Origin: Micractinium sp. NFX-FRZ
Taxonomy: Eukaryota > Chlorophyta > Trebouxiophyceae > Chlorellales > Chlorellaceae
NCBI GenBank assembly: GCA_029339195.1
Contig: JAPTJF010000091.1
Location: forward strand, 62,001 to 126,000
DNA length: 64,000 nucleotides
Direction of reading: 5' to 3'
Shown: one piece after another, positions 1-11,000 of the stretch
Position numbering within the stretch: the stretch's first letter is position 1
How the letters are laid out: the number at the start of each line of letters is the position of its first letter
Made by a program: the position numbers and the translations under genes
Notes under the pieces: generated by a model
Seen by the model: the letters and a program-made list of their open reading frames with translations, nothing else
Database searches by the model: none
What the model was told of the DNA's origin: nothing

Positions 1-306
1 GCGCGGCTTCCTATGCCGCCCCCGTGGGCTGTGAAAGGCAGTAGCGGCGGCCTAACCACCCCACTCAATTTGAAGTTCTGTGCAGACGGCGACCCCATGC
101 TCGCCTGTGGCATGCTGCAAGGTTCATACACACAGAGTAATCAAAGAGGAAACATGCATTCATCGTTGGTACATTGCACAATCGTGACACGGGCGGCCAG
201 GCTGCGCGGCGCCTGCCCGCGCGCCCCGCCGGCGCCCCCGCGCGCTGCGCCCGAAGTGGGGCCACCCAACCTGGCATGGCGTGGCACACTTCTTATACTG
301 GTAACA
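1..306. other. Region downstream of SnRK2-1
   Basis: No gene is supported here. It lies just past the SnRK2-1 stop on the minus strand and probably holds its 3' untranslated region. I see no TGTAA signal on the minus strand within it. Confidence 0.5.
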
Positions 307-3300
307 TCACCACTCTGCTGGGTAGCGCTCATCGTCTGGTATGTCCAGATGCTCCTCCTCGTTGAATTCATCATGATAGCCGCCCCCCTCGCTGTAGCTC
401 CCCTCGCGCTGCAGGTTGTCCGGTGGGCCAGATGGGAGGAAGGGGGCACACGGTTGCAAGGGTGCGCTGGCGAAGTGGGGCGGGGTGCTGTGAGCACAGG
501 CCGCAGTGATTCACATGCTGTGCGCAAGCGCCCGTCTGGGAAGCAGGCGCCCCAGGCAGGCAGGCGCGCGCCGCTGCTGGGATGCACACGCTGGGCAGAA
601 GACGAGCGGGCAAGCTGGTGGGCGGGCGGCCAGGTGGGCGGGTGGCCAGGTGGGCGGGGGAAGCCGGAGCGGGCACCCAAGCTGTTGCTGCAGGGCGGGC
701 AGGCGCAGCTAGGCACCCATACAGCCTGCACCCATACAGCGCGCAGCGCACACACATAGAACGAGCGTCCCATCGCAGTGCCGGGTGCCGATGCCTCCTC
801 TATGATTGCCAGAATGTCTTCGGACGTCTGGCTGGGAGGCTCTCGCTGCAGCAGGGCGCCGTCTCCCTGCGGGCGGGGCGGGCACATGGAGCAGGGGAGG
901 GAAGGGGAAGGACGGCGGTGTTGGCGGGTCAGGCAGGAGGGAGGCAAGGCGGGGTGACGTGGCAGCTTCCGGCGGGTGGCCAGTGGCACGCAGCAGGCGC
1001 TGCTCCGCAAACAGTCTCTGCCTTGCAGCGTGCAGCCTCCTCCACACACTCTGCATGTCGTCTCCCCCTCTTACCCCCGCAGTCCCGCTGTCCTGCCCCC
1101 TCCCCGCCACTACTTGACTGTTCCCAGCCTCCGTTCCCCGCCCCCACCTGGCACTCCCGCGGAAGGTTGACCATGAACCAGGGGTGCTGCCGGATCTCCG
1201 CCAGCGAGATGCGGTGCTCCGGATCCTTGACAAAAATGCGGGTGATGAGGTCGACACACGATTCGGACAGCGGCACATCCGAGGGCAGCTCGTACTGCAC
1301 CCGCAGGATGCGCTGCAAAGGGGGCGAGGGCGGTTGGGGGTGGAGGGTTGGGTCCCCACAGCGTCTCTGTCCCTTCCCTTCACAGCACCCCCTGCACAGC
1401 ACTTGTCCACCACTGCTGAACCCTCCACCACCGCTCCACCCTGCCTTCCCACCCCGCCTCTCCGACCACCCCCGCCGCCGCTCTTGCCTGCACTGTGCGG
1501 GGGCAGCTGCTTGGGTGGTCGGGATCCTGGAAGGGGTAGGATCCAACAAGCATTGTGTAGAGGGCCACGCCGCAGGACCACACATCCGCAATCTCGCCGT
1601 CGTACTGCACAGGCAGGGCAAGGAGGGGAGGGGGGCAAGCGGTGCATGAGACGATGGGTGGGAGCAGGCATGGCACATGGCACTGCAGGGCAGGGTGGGG
1701 CCTGGCACATGGCAGGGGCAAGGCGGTGCGGATGCGGGGCACCAAGCGGGAACCACATGCAGGGGTCAGTGGTACCCCACGGGGCATCAGTGGGGCAGCG
1801 TATGCCGCACGGCACAGACAACACCTTGCTGGGTTGAACAGGCGCAGCAGCACCCAGCAACCCTGGCTGGTCTGGTCGGCTGCCATGCAGGCCGCCAAGG
1901 GCCGCGACTAGCCGCCCGGCGCTGCGTTGGCCACCGCCCGCCACCTCACCTCTGCCCCCGAGAACACCTCTGGCGCGATGTAGGCGGGCGTGCCCACCAT
2001 GGTGTTTGGGGTCGAGTCGGTCACATTGTTCTGCAGGCGGGCAGAAAGGGGGACAGTGGGAGGGGGGCTGCCAGGTGGATGGTGATGGTTCTGCAGGCAG
2101 GCAGAAGGGGGGACAGAGGGAGGGGGGCTGCCAGGTGGAAGGGCAGCCCTGGCTGCAGGCAGAGGGGTGGTGTTGAGGTGGGCAGGAGAGGTGCACGTGT
2201 TGCTAATGCTGTTTGCTTTGTGGAAGGACACCTTGCTGCAGGGGTGCGGCAGCTGAGCGTAGGGCTGGGAAAGGGTGGAGGTTGTGGGCGGCAAGTTGGC
2301 AGCCACAGCGCATACATGCCGTCAATCCCGAATGTGTTCCACACCGGGAGAGGGGCAGCGGGAAAGGAGAGCGGGCAGCAGCGGGCGGCGGCAGTGGCGC
2401 GTCGAGGACGCAGCCACCCACCAGCCCACACAAACACAAGACGCAAACCATGTTGATGCACAGCCCTCGCGCACCTTGCTGTACCTGCAGCAGGGAGGGA
2501 GGGCGCGGCGGGCAAAGAACCAAGGCAGTCAGAATATGCAGCGAGCGGAAAGGGCGGCCCGGGGGGGAAGCGCTGACGCGGCAGCGCCCCGCCCAGCCCC
2601 GCGGGCCTTGCGCCCAATGCACACGCACATGCATTGACATCCTCTCAGGCCTCACGCCCTGATGATGATACACACACCCAGCAGGCAGTGTAGCAGTCAC
2701 GCACCCAAAGTCGCACAGCTTCAGACGGGGAGCAGCCTTGCCGTCCAGCAGCGTGTTCTCAAGCTTCACGTCCCGGTGGCACACGCCCTGCGGGGTGGCA
2801 CGTGCCAGGCAGACAATGGCGTGTTGGCACACACATTGGCAGCCTCTCTCTTGTAATTTCCAGTCTTTCCCACTGATCCTGATCACACAGCTGTGATCTA
2901 AGAGCTCGACATTAAGAAAGAAGTAGAGGCCGGTGCACGCTGCTGCCCACCGCAGATCGTCCACTCACCATGCCCTCCTCCTTGTACCAGCCCCGCCCCG
3001 CCCGGCCCGCACCTTTTTGTGCATCCACGCCACGCCGCACACAAGCTGCTGGAAGAAGTAGCGCGCAATGTCTTCCTTGAAGCGAGTGAACTTCTCTATC
3101 CGGTCAAACAGGGTGCCCCCGGAGGCATACTCCATGGCGATGCCCAGGTGGGTGCTGGTCAGGAAGGCCTGCGCAAAAGGAGATGTGAAGAGTGGTGAAC
3201 TGTCCCTGACATAGGCACGAAGGGCTGGCACGCTCCATGTGGCAATGCACGGGTGGGTGCTGGTGAGGCAAGGCCTGCAGGCAGGAAGGTGACGAGCAGC

Positions 3301-4144
3301 ACACACATGCGAGCCTACGTGGCCAGGCACCCGAAATAGGTTAGGTGCATGAGAGCGGGGGTGCAACTGGTAAGGTGCAGGTGGGTGGAGTTGATGGGGA
3401 GGCGTGTCTGAGGGGAGGGCAGTATGCTGCGGCCGAGAGGAGGCCTCCTTGCGCGCTGAAGTTCAAGACCAGCGTCAATAAATCTCCCAACGCTACTCAC
3501 AATCCACTCGTGTAGATGCAACACTGCTCAAGCCCTGCGCCGTGCGGCACACGCAACAGGCCCAAACACAGGCGCACTTCCACTTCCGCCGCTGGCGCGG
3601 CCGCCTTCCCTTCCCATGCAAGCATGCCCCCTCCACCGCACCGCCTCCGCACCTCCTTGAACTGCACAATGTTGGTGTGCCCAGATAGTCGCTGGTGGTT
3701 CAGCACCTCTCGCTCCACGTTCTTGTCCACCTGGGGAGCAGGAGGAAGGCGGCAGCAGCAACGCAGCGCTCACGAGTGTCCAGTCCGAAAAGGCGCGGTT
3801 GGCGGCTGGCGCTCGTCGCCTGTACCCGCCGGCGCTGGCGGCAGCTGCACCCCCTCTGGCAGTGCATTGCTGTCATCGCATTCCCGGAGCCCCAGGACGT
3901 CTGCACCCTCCTCACCTTGTCGCCCCGCTCAATAAACTTGACTGCCACCAGCTCGCCGCTCTCGCGGTCCCGCATCAGCTCCGCCACGCCGTACGAGCCC
4001 TTCCCGATTTCACGCACTGCGATGCACGTGCGTGAGCGCGCGTCAGGTGGCCTGCAAGTGCGCACAACAGAACCCCACTACTGGCCCTGCCGCAGTGCGC
4101 TCACCATACTCAAAGCGCTCGCCATAGTCTATTTCGCCGTCCAT
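307..4144 (-). CDS. SnRK2-type Ser/Thr protein kinase (SnRK2-1), 11 exons
   Basis: Predicted 347-aa kinase of the plant SnRK2 (SNF1-related, osmotic-stress/ABA) family. Exons on the minus strand, high to low: 4105-4144, 3916-4016, 3653-3730, 3013-3168, 2705-2787, 2475-2484, 1950-2030, 1488-1604, 1148-1312, 756-866, 307-408; all phases close. Visible motifs: Gly loop [11 protein letters not shown] lysine, catalytic [13 protein letters not shown], activation segment ending [17 protein letters not shown], and subdomain XI around [14 protein letters not shown]. The C-terminus is acidic ([15 protein letters not shown]), like the SnRK2 regulatory tail. The 10-nt exon supplies Tyr-Ser-Lys after DFG. 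In the loop, the residue matching Ser171 of Arabidopsis OST1 is Ser, but the Thr176 position is Met. One donor (1487) is GC. The last donor, at 756, is the least certain. Paralogue at 35059-39200 with identical intron phases. Confidence 0.92.
2028..2139 (-). repeat. 60-bp tandem duplication across a 3' splice site (SnRK2-1)
   Basis: Two nearly identical copies at exactly 60-bp spacing (starts 2028 and 2088). Each carries a pyrimidine tract plus CTGCAG-AAC. The inner copy is the acceptor of the activation-loop exon. Using the outer copy would add 20 in-frame residues without a stop. Confidence 0.88.
2475..2484 (-). other. 10-nt microexon of SnRK2-1
   Basis: Ten bases (minus strand GTACAGCAAG) flanked by CTGCAG and GTGCGC. 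They join the preceding exon, which ends in two G's, to give Gly-Tyr-Ser-Lys. This restores the normal SnRK2 spacing between DFG and the VGTPAY motif. The matching microexon in the paralogue is at 36992-37001. Confidence 0.85.
3141..3280 (-). repeat. Echo of exon 4 start and acceptor (SnRK2-1)
   Basis: The acceptor and first ~35 bases of the exon beginning [12 protein letters not shown] (high end 3168) recur 105 bp upstream in the intron, around 3241-3275, with substitutions and a one-base insertion. Splicing to the echo would shift the kinase frame. The same exon has a similar echo in SnRK2-2. Confidence 0.8.
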
Positions 4145-4883
4145 TCTTCTGAGAACTCGGGCGGCAGTGCCCGCAGCAAACCCACGCGCTTGGGAAGCTA
4201 TGCGCGCGCTGCCTCTGGCTGCAAACAAAACAAAATGCGCACTCTGGTTTGTTCGCGCCCACTGTGACTGCTGGACAATGATACGGGTCGCGTGCTCCTC
4301 AGGATGGGCCCGCCTGCGAGTCCAAAGCTAGCGGCGGCCAGGCTGGCGCAGCGGCGGCAGCGCGTCGCGGCGGCAGCTCAGCGCCCCAGGCCTGCCAAAT
4401 GCAACCTGCAAGCTGCTATTCACACCCCACGTGTTAGTGTGCATCCCAAACTGCCGTCACTTGCCACCAGCAGACGCATCCCGACGACCTTACGGCAGTC
4501 TCAGGCGGCGCTGCCCTTCGCCGAACCTGCACGTGCCTCCACTCACCCTGGCCACCAACCGCTCAGCAAGCTGTGCCTGCCCCTGCTCACATGCATGTCA
4601 TATGGCAGTTGCTGGTTGCCACTGTACAGTCAACTAGTCCTTGTGTGGGACTGTTGCGTTCATGGCAAACAACAAGGGCCTGCAGCCAGCAATAGTCCAG
4701 TGCATGCTTTCAATACAGGCAATGCACGCGCTGGGAACAGTGACCAGTGCCGCTGTGTGCACACTCAGTCCAGAAAATTAAAATGCATTGTCTGCGAAAT
4801 GGTGGGTCCGTCCATGCGTCAGCTGCAGTCGATGCATCCAGTACACAACGTGTGCAATGCCATGCACTGTACACTGCTGCATG
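4145..4883. other. Intergenic: SnRK2-1 upstream / WDR55-RING downstream
   Basis: No coding feature supported. It should contain the SnRK2-1 promoter and 5' leader and the 3' end of the WDR55-RING transcript, both on the minus strand. Base composition is less GC-rich around 4600-4880, as expected for untranslated DNA. Confidence 0.5.
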
Positions 4884-7526
4884 TCAGTACGTGCGCTCAA
4901 CATATGCGTCCACCGTGCCGCGGCAGGCAGGGCACACGCCGGGGCGCTGCCGCTGCTCCGCCCGGATGCAGGCCACACAGAAGCCGCTGTGCATGGTTCC
5001 TGCATGGGCAAAGCCCCCCGTGGCTTCGGCGTCCATGCAAATGATACACAGCGGCTTCTCCTGCGGGCCCGGGGAAGCGGGCCGCTGCTGCGCCGCTTCT
5101 GCTGCCGCTGCCGCCGCCGCCGCTGCCGCTGGGTTGTCGCGTCGAAGCGTCAGCTTGGGCAGCGTGCCGCGTTGCTGGTGCGCCGCGAGCAGCAGCGGAG
5201 CGTGCCACAGCTGCACCGTTGGCTCCCCCACGGCCGCCGAGGCCAGAAAGCTGCCGCTCCCGCTGAGCGCCAGTCGCACGCGGCTGCCTGCAGCAGCGGC
5301 CCGTGGGCAAGGCACACCGCATCAGGCAGGGTGTCCCTGTGGCAAGGCCATGGGCAGGATGAGCTCATGCTTGGTGCCGCCCCCCGCAAGCAACAGCCGC
5401 AGGGTTCACCCTTGATCCCAGGTTGCCCACTGACAAGCTAACACGAACCATGGTCAATAGGCTGCACCCGAGCCTAGCCCCCTCCTCTGACCCCCCAGCT
5501 CACCGCCCATGTGTGCCTGCACAGCTGGGCGCGGCAGCACCTCAAGAGGCGGCTCCTCGATGCGGCTCGCCCGTATGCTGCCGTCGCTGCTGGCGCTGAC
5601 GATGCCTGTGTCATCGCAGCTCACCAGGGAGGAAAGGATGTCCTGCCCGTGGCCTACGGAGAGCAACTGGATGGCAGGCACGCGAGTGGGCGGGCGAGCG
5701 GGACAGCATTGGTGTGATGTGCGGGACTGCTGTGTTGTGTTCACCATCCACACAAGTGCCTCCTGCTTCTTGGAGGCAAGGAAGCACTCCTAAGGGCACT
5801 AATAGAAGAAAGCAATCGCGGGGGCAAGCATACCTGAGCGGTAGGCCACATCTGTGAGGCGCCCCAAGCGCCCAAACCCCCACCGGCCGCGCTCGCTGCC
5901 GCACACCACGGTGCGCCCGCCGTGTAGTGTCGCCACAGCGTGCAGGGAGCAAAACTGCCGGCAGCTGCTGAGCACCTGCGCGAGCACGGATGAGGGACAG
6001 CCCAGGGGACGTTTGTGTGGCACCGCAGCGGTGCGTGCGCGATCGGCGGCACACAAGGATGGCGGCCCACTGCGCTTGCAGGGCACGCAACAACAGCGCT
6101 GTCCGCGGCATGCCGCCGGCTGCGCAGGTGTTGCGGGTGAAGCCGCTGGCCCGGCCTCACCTGCCGCTGCCGCAGGCTGATGGTTGACAGGCTTCCCTCC
6201 AGCCCGCTGCTGCTTGCTGCCAACAGGGCATCCTGCAGAGCATGCAGAGCATGATGACTGCCAAGGTGGCAAGGCGCAGGCGCCACAGGGGGGTGCATTG
6301 CAGGGGCAGTGGGCGTGCAGATTATGCACCTTACTAAGTTGACAACGGGCGTGCCAGCCTGCCAGCTGCTGCAGACTGGCGGCCCTCTTCTGCCACACCG
6401 CCCCGCCTGCCCGTGCCTGACAGCCCCCGCCTGCCTGCAGCATGCCCTCCAATGGCCTCAAAAAGCCCTCCTGCCACCCTCTGCAAACCCCTGGGGACCT
6501 CACCTTTTCAGGCACCAGGCACAAGTCTGCCACCCCGCCCTCGGGGAGTTGCAGGTTGGCGGCAGGGCCGGGCTTCCGAAGATCCCAAACTTTCACGCCG
6601 CCTCGGCTGTCGCCTGGGGGAAGTGTCAGGCAGGGCGCGGGCAACGGCTGGCCGATTGAGGGCTGGGCCTGGGAGGGCACGGTGGACTGGTGGGCAAGGC
6701 AAGGCAGTAGGGGCAGCAGGGACACTCTGGCGCAGGACGCTGCCATGCATCCTGACCCTCACAATTTGCGCAAGACCCCCGGTGTGGCATGGCCCTACAG
6801 GAAGCACCTGCTGCAGCCTTGCTCTCCCAGGCCAAGCTCTGTATCAGCTGCCCCCCACCTGTCGCCAGCTGGTGCTGCCCCAGCGGCACCACGACTTTGA
6901 TGCGCGACCCATGCGCCGCGCCCTGCAACCACTCTTCCTGGCCGGTCTCACAATCCGCCGCCCACAGGCTGCCAGCCGGGGAGCCTGCAGCCACGGTGCC
7001 CACCGCCTGGCCGCCCTCGCCGGCACCCACAAAGCAGACAGCGGTGCAGCCGGGCTGGGAGGCGCCGGCAAAGGGGCGCAGGGCGTGGGCCTGCCACACC
7101 TGGAGGCTGCCAGCAGTGCCCTCAGTGAGAGGGTCGTAAATGTGGAGCAGCAGGGCGCCGCTGGCAAGGGCAGAGGCCAGCAGGCGGTGTGTGGGGTGCA
7201 GCGCCACATCCTGCGGGCGAAGCAGCAGAAACTAGGAGTTCCTCGCTATGCAGGAGCCTACACATATGCCTTAAATTGCGCTACGTGAGCAAACCTGACC
7301 AGCATGCAAGGTGCAAGCTCAGGAAAGCAGCACAGAGCTCGAGCCGCAGCAGGCGGGGGCAAGCAGCGGGATGGCGTCGGCAGCGGCAGACAGGGGGCTT
7401 GGCAGGGACCTCGGCACCGAAACTCAGGCGTCAGAAGGCTTGCCGTGTTAGAATCTTTGGCAGCAGGCGCACCTGGACGTTGCTCTCGCAGTCCAGGCGG
7501 GAAGCCAGCGGGAACAGCACTGCCAT
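4884..7526 (-). CDS. WDR55-like WD40 protein with C-terminal MDM2-type RING finger
   Basis: WD40 beta-propeller resembling WDR55 (a nucleolar/DDB1-associated repeat protein in animals and plants) followed by a RING domain. Exon 1 is 7473-7526 (MAVLFPLASRLDCESNVQ) and splices in phase to an exon beginning DVALHPTHRLLA. Later exons carry GGVKVWDLRKPG, TVVCGSERG and GIVSASSDGSIRA. The last exon (4884-5287) holds both the final WD blade (FLASAAVGEPTVQLWHA) and, after an Ala-rich linker, the RING, so the fusion does not depend on any splice call. RING ligands: CIIC, then His 11 and 16 residues on, then C-x2-C, then CPAC. This is the C2H2C4 spacing of MDM2, followed by a short tail ending VERTY. 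A ubiquitin-ligase role is inferred. Known WDR55 proteins end after the WD repeats. Confidence 0.85.
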
Positions 7527-8061
7527 GTGCCCACACCTCGCCGTCTCCTCAAGCAGTTTGCACTGTCGACAGGTCGGGTAAGAACAGTGGCCAACTGACG
7601 GGCAGAGAACGACAGACTGCCCGCTGGACCCGTCCAACAGAACCCTATTCCAGCTTCCGAGCGGAAGCAGATGGAGGGTATTAGGATGTTGCACACACAC
7701 GAAATCAGGCCGCGATCGATGCAGGACAGGGCAGCCGCTCACAGCTTGATACACATCGACGCTGACGAGGCGGGGCCGCTCCGGCGCTGCCTGTTGCCAA
7801 GCTGCAGGGTCCCAGTGGTTGCACGTTCCAATGAGTGCAGTACCCAACAGGTCTCTCAAGGAGGGATACGTGCGCTAAATGCCTGGAGGCGGCACGTGAC
7901 AAGAAAGGAGCGTGCATGCGCCGCGGTGCTACCAGTGCCCGGGGCTCCGCTGTGCTGGAGCACACCGAAGGCAGCGCACAGCTGCCTGTGGCTGTCGAAA
8001 CTGCCTTGGTTGATGCATGTATCGAGCGCGACCGAGCTGGCACAGCTGCACCCCTCGCCAG
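7527..8061. other. Intergenic between WDR55-RING and kinase A
   Basis: Upstream region of WDR55-RING and 3' region of kinase A, both minus strand. An open frame runs upstream of the chosen WDR55-RING ATG at 7526, so the start could lie further upstream. I chose 7526 because exon 1 then encodes exactly the lead-in to the first WD blade. Confidence 0.45.
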
Positions 8062-11000
8062 CTAGTTGGGCACTTCTGCAGGCCGCTGCACCGCCTGGTC
8101 CAGCAGTTCCCTGCAGGCCCACAGAAAGGGGGGTGGGGTGGAAGTCAAATGCCCGCAGGCACAGTGCATGCATGGGCGCCAGGCAGGCCGGCGGGGGTTG
8201 TAGCCAGCCAACACACACACGGCAGGCCCCCACGTGCGCTTGGCAAGCACCCCTGCCCCTTGCGCTGCCAAGCTTCCCCGCAGCAGGGCCTCCCCCACCT
8301 TGGCCTCTGCATCGCTGCCCTCTGCATCACGCCCGCAGCGTCAAGACACACTTGTTTGCAGTACACATTGATTCACCCCTGGTCAAATCCCGGCACCCTG
8401 CCGTCACCCACCTCAGTCCCTGGATCACCCCCCCAAAGTCAGGCCGCTCCGCCGGCTCCTGCGCCCAGCAGCGCTCCACGAGGGCCACATAGGCGGGCAG
8501 GCCCGGGAAGCCGGGGCCCGGCAGCGGCTCGCCGGCGGGCAGGGCGGGGCGCCTGCCCTCCATCAGCACGTTGAGGACCTGCAGCCAGGGAGGGGGGTGG
8601 GGGGAGGTGCATGGAGGTACCGGGGCAATGCAGGCAGGCATTCAGGATCTGCAGCCAGGGAGGGGTTGGGAGATAGGTGCTTGGAGGTGCTGAGCGAATG
8701 GATGGAGGTACTTGCGCAAAGGCAGCATGCCATCCACATGAGCAGGCGTGAGGATATGTAGTTATGCAGTAGAGGGAGGCGCGGGGCAGATGAATGGGTG
8801 GAGGAAGCAGCAGGCGAGAGATGAAAAGGGGCAGGCGTCAGGGGCTGGGCCACTCGGCTCTGGGGCATCGACAGGAAGGGCGGACACGGACAACCAAGTT
8901 GTATAATTAAAAATGCGCACGCCTCGCCAGGGGGTCTAGCATGCCGGCAGCATGCATTCAGCTGCCGCGGCGGCGGCCACAGGCACACGCAGGGCGGGCG
9001 GCTGCATGCTATGCACAGGGGGGCATGCTATGCTCACCGTCCAGGGGTTCATCCGGCCAAAGGGCAGCTGCCACCTGCAGGCGCAAGCAAGTCGAGATTG
9101 GACGAGAGCAGAGTTTGGCAGCATGCCGCGAAGCAGGCCCCTGGCTGGGCATGGCACCCATTCCCTGGCTGACCAGCAACAGGCATGGCACGCCACAAGC
9201 ACTGCTGTTTGCCATGCCCTGTTGCTGCTCGGCTCAGCTGCCACCAAACACTCACGTCATCACCTCCCACCTGTACAGACAGAGGAGGTTCAAGACGTAT
9301 GCAAGTGTGGGCGGGCGAGCTGGCAAAGCGTGCAGCAGGCCGGGGCATGCACAGCAGGCGGGCGGCGCGGCGCCACTCCCGCTGGGCCACCGCTGCTGCA
9401 GCCCAGCGCGCGGCACCCATTGCCGCCGCCTTAGCTCACATCACGATTCCAAAGGAGTAGACGTCGCTGGCTGCGGTGGCGGGGCTGCCGGTCACAATCT
9501 CCGGGGCCTGGGGAGGTGGCAGAGGCAAGGATGGGCGGGCACGGGGAGGGACGTGGACATCGGAGGGGCTCAGCTGAGATTAGATAGAGGTAGGTTAGAT
9601 TGATGGGCAGTTAACCCCGCCGCCCACAACCACACCCTGTGCACACCAGACAGGTGGACCAACAGCCAGACCTCGGCACACCACACGCGGGGGTGGCCAA
9701 CCAACTTGAGGGTATCATGGAGAGCGGGCACCCACCGCCCAATTTGAGAGGAGCGCAGAGAGCAGGCACCCACCGCCCAATTTGAGAGGGGCGCAGAGAG
9801 CGGGCACCCACCGCCCAATGTGAGAGGAGCGCAGAGAGCAGGCACCCACCGCCCAATGTGAGAGGAGCGCAGAGAGCAGGCACCCACCAGCCAGCGGGGG
9901 TTCATGTTCCCCATGGTGGAAGACTTGAGGCTGTCCCCCGCCGCCTCCACAATCTTGCTCAGGTTGAAGTCGGCCACCTGCGAGTGCGGCTTGTGGGGGA
10001 ACAGGGTTTTGGGTGTGCGAGTGTATGCACGGTTGCAGGGAAAAGGGTTTGGGGCCAAGAGCGCACACACTGGGTGGGAGCAGAGGTGGGCGAGGGTGGG
10101 GGGGCAGACGGGGTGGAGGGCAGGGCAGACCCTTGTTGACGTCGGCCACCTGCGCGGTAAAGGTAACCACAGGGAAAAAGCCGGATCATGCAGTCGGCTG
10201 TTTGCCGGGGCAGAAAGGGAAATACAGAGTGGGGCAGTCCGGGAGGTGGCACCAATCCAACACAGCAGCAGAGAGACAAGTCGGGATCGAGTGCAGTGGG
10301 CAGCGGGAGGATCGCCGCAAAAGGCGCCCACCCTTCCCCGCTGGCTTGGTGCCACAATAGCACTCTCGCCCATCGGTGCAGCCCCGCACCTTGACGTGCC
10401 ACGTCGAGTCCACCAGCAGGTTGGGTGATTTTAGATCGCGATGGATGATTGGCGGCGAGCGACGGTGCAGGTAGCTGCACGCACAGGTAGGTACCTCAGC
10501 AGATGAGTGGGCACAAGGGTGGATGCGTACCCTTGCTGCCTGCTGCCTGCTGGGCCGGTGAATTCCCCGTTGCGAGTGGCTGAACCACGCACTGCCTCGG
10601 CTGCGCCATCGACCGGCCCGGTGGCTGACTAGGCACCAGCCAAAAAACCCAACGCCGGCACCCGCCCAGCACTCACAGCATGCCCTTGGCAGCATCCACC
10701 AGCATGCCACGCCACACCACAGCATGCACAGCACACACCCCGCAGCTCCCGCGCAGCGCAGCACTCACAGCATGCCCTTGGCAGCATCCAGCAGCATGTG
10801 CAGCCTGCGGCTCCAGGTGAGCAGCGCCGCCTTCTGCGGCGACTGCTTGGCCGCCAGCAGGACATCGGTGAGCGAGCCCTTGCCGCACCACTCTGCTTGC
10901 ATTGCACGGCAACAGGGGACGGGGCAGGAGGGCAGGCGTGCAGGTAGGTTAGAGGGCAAAGCAGGAGGTGCTGAGGGCAGCGCTCCCCTGCTGTGCGTCT

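Noticed and set aside
7527..7859. Upstream extension of the WDR55-RING protein to an ATG at 7859
   Set aside because: No family similarity upstream of 7526; possible, but not supported.
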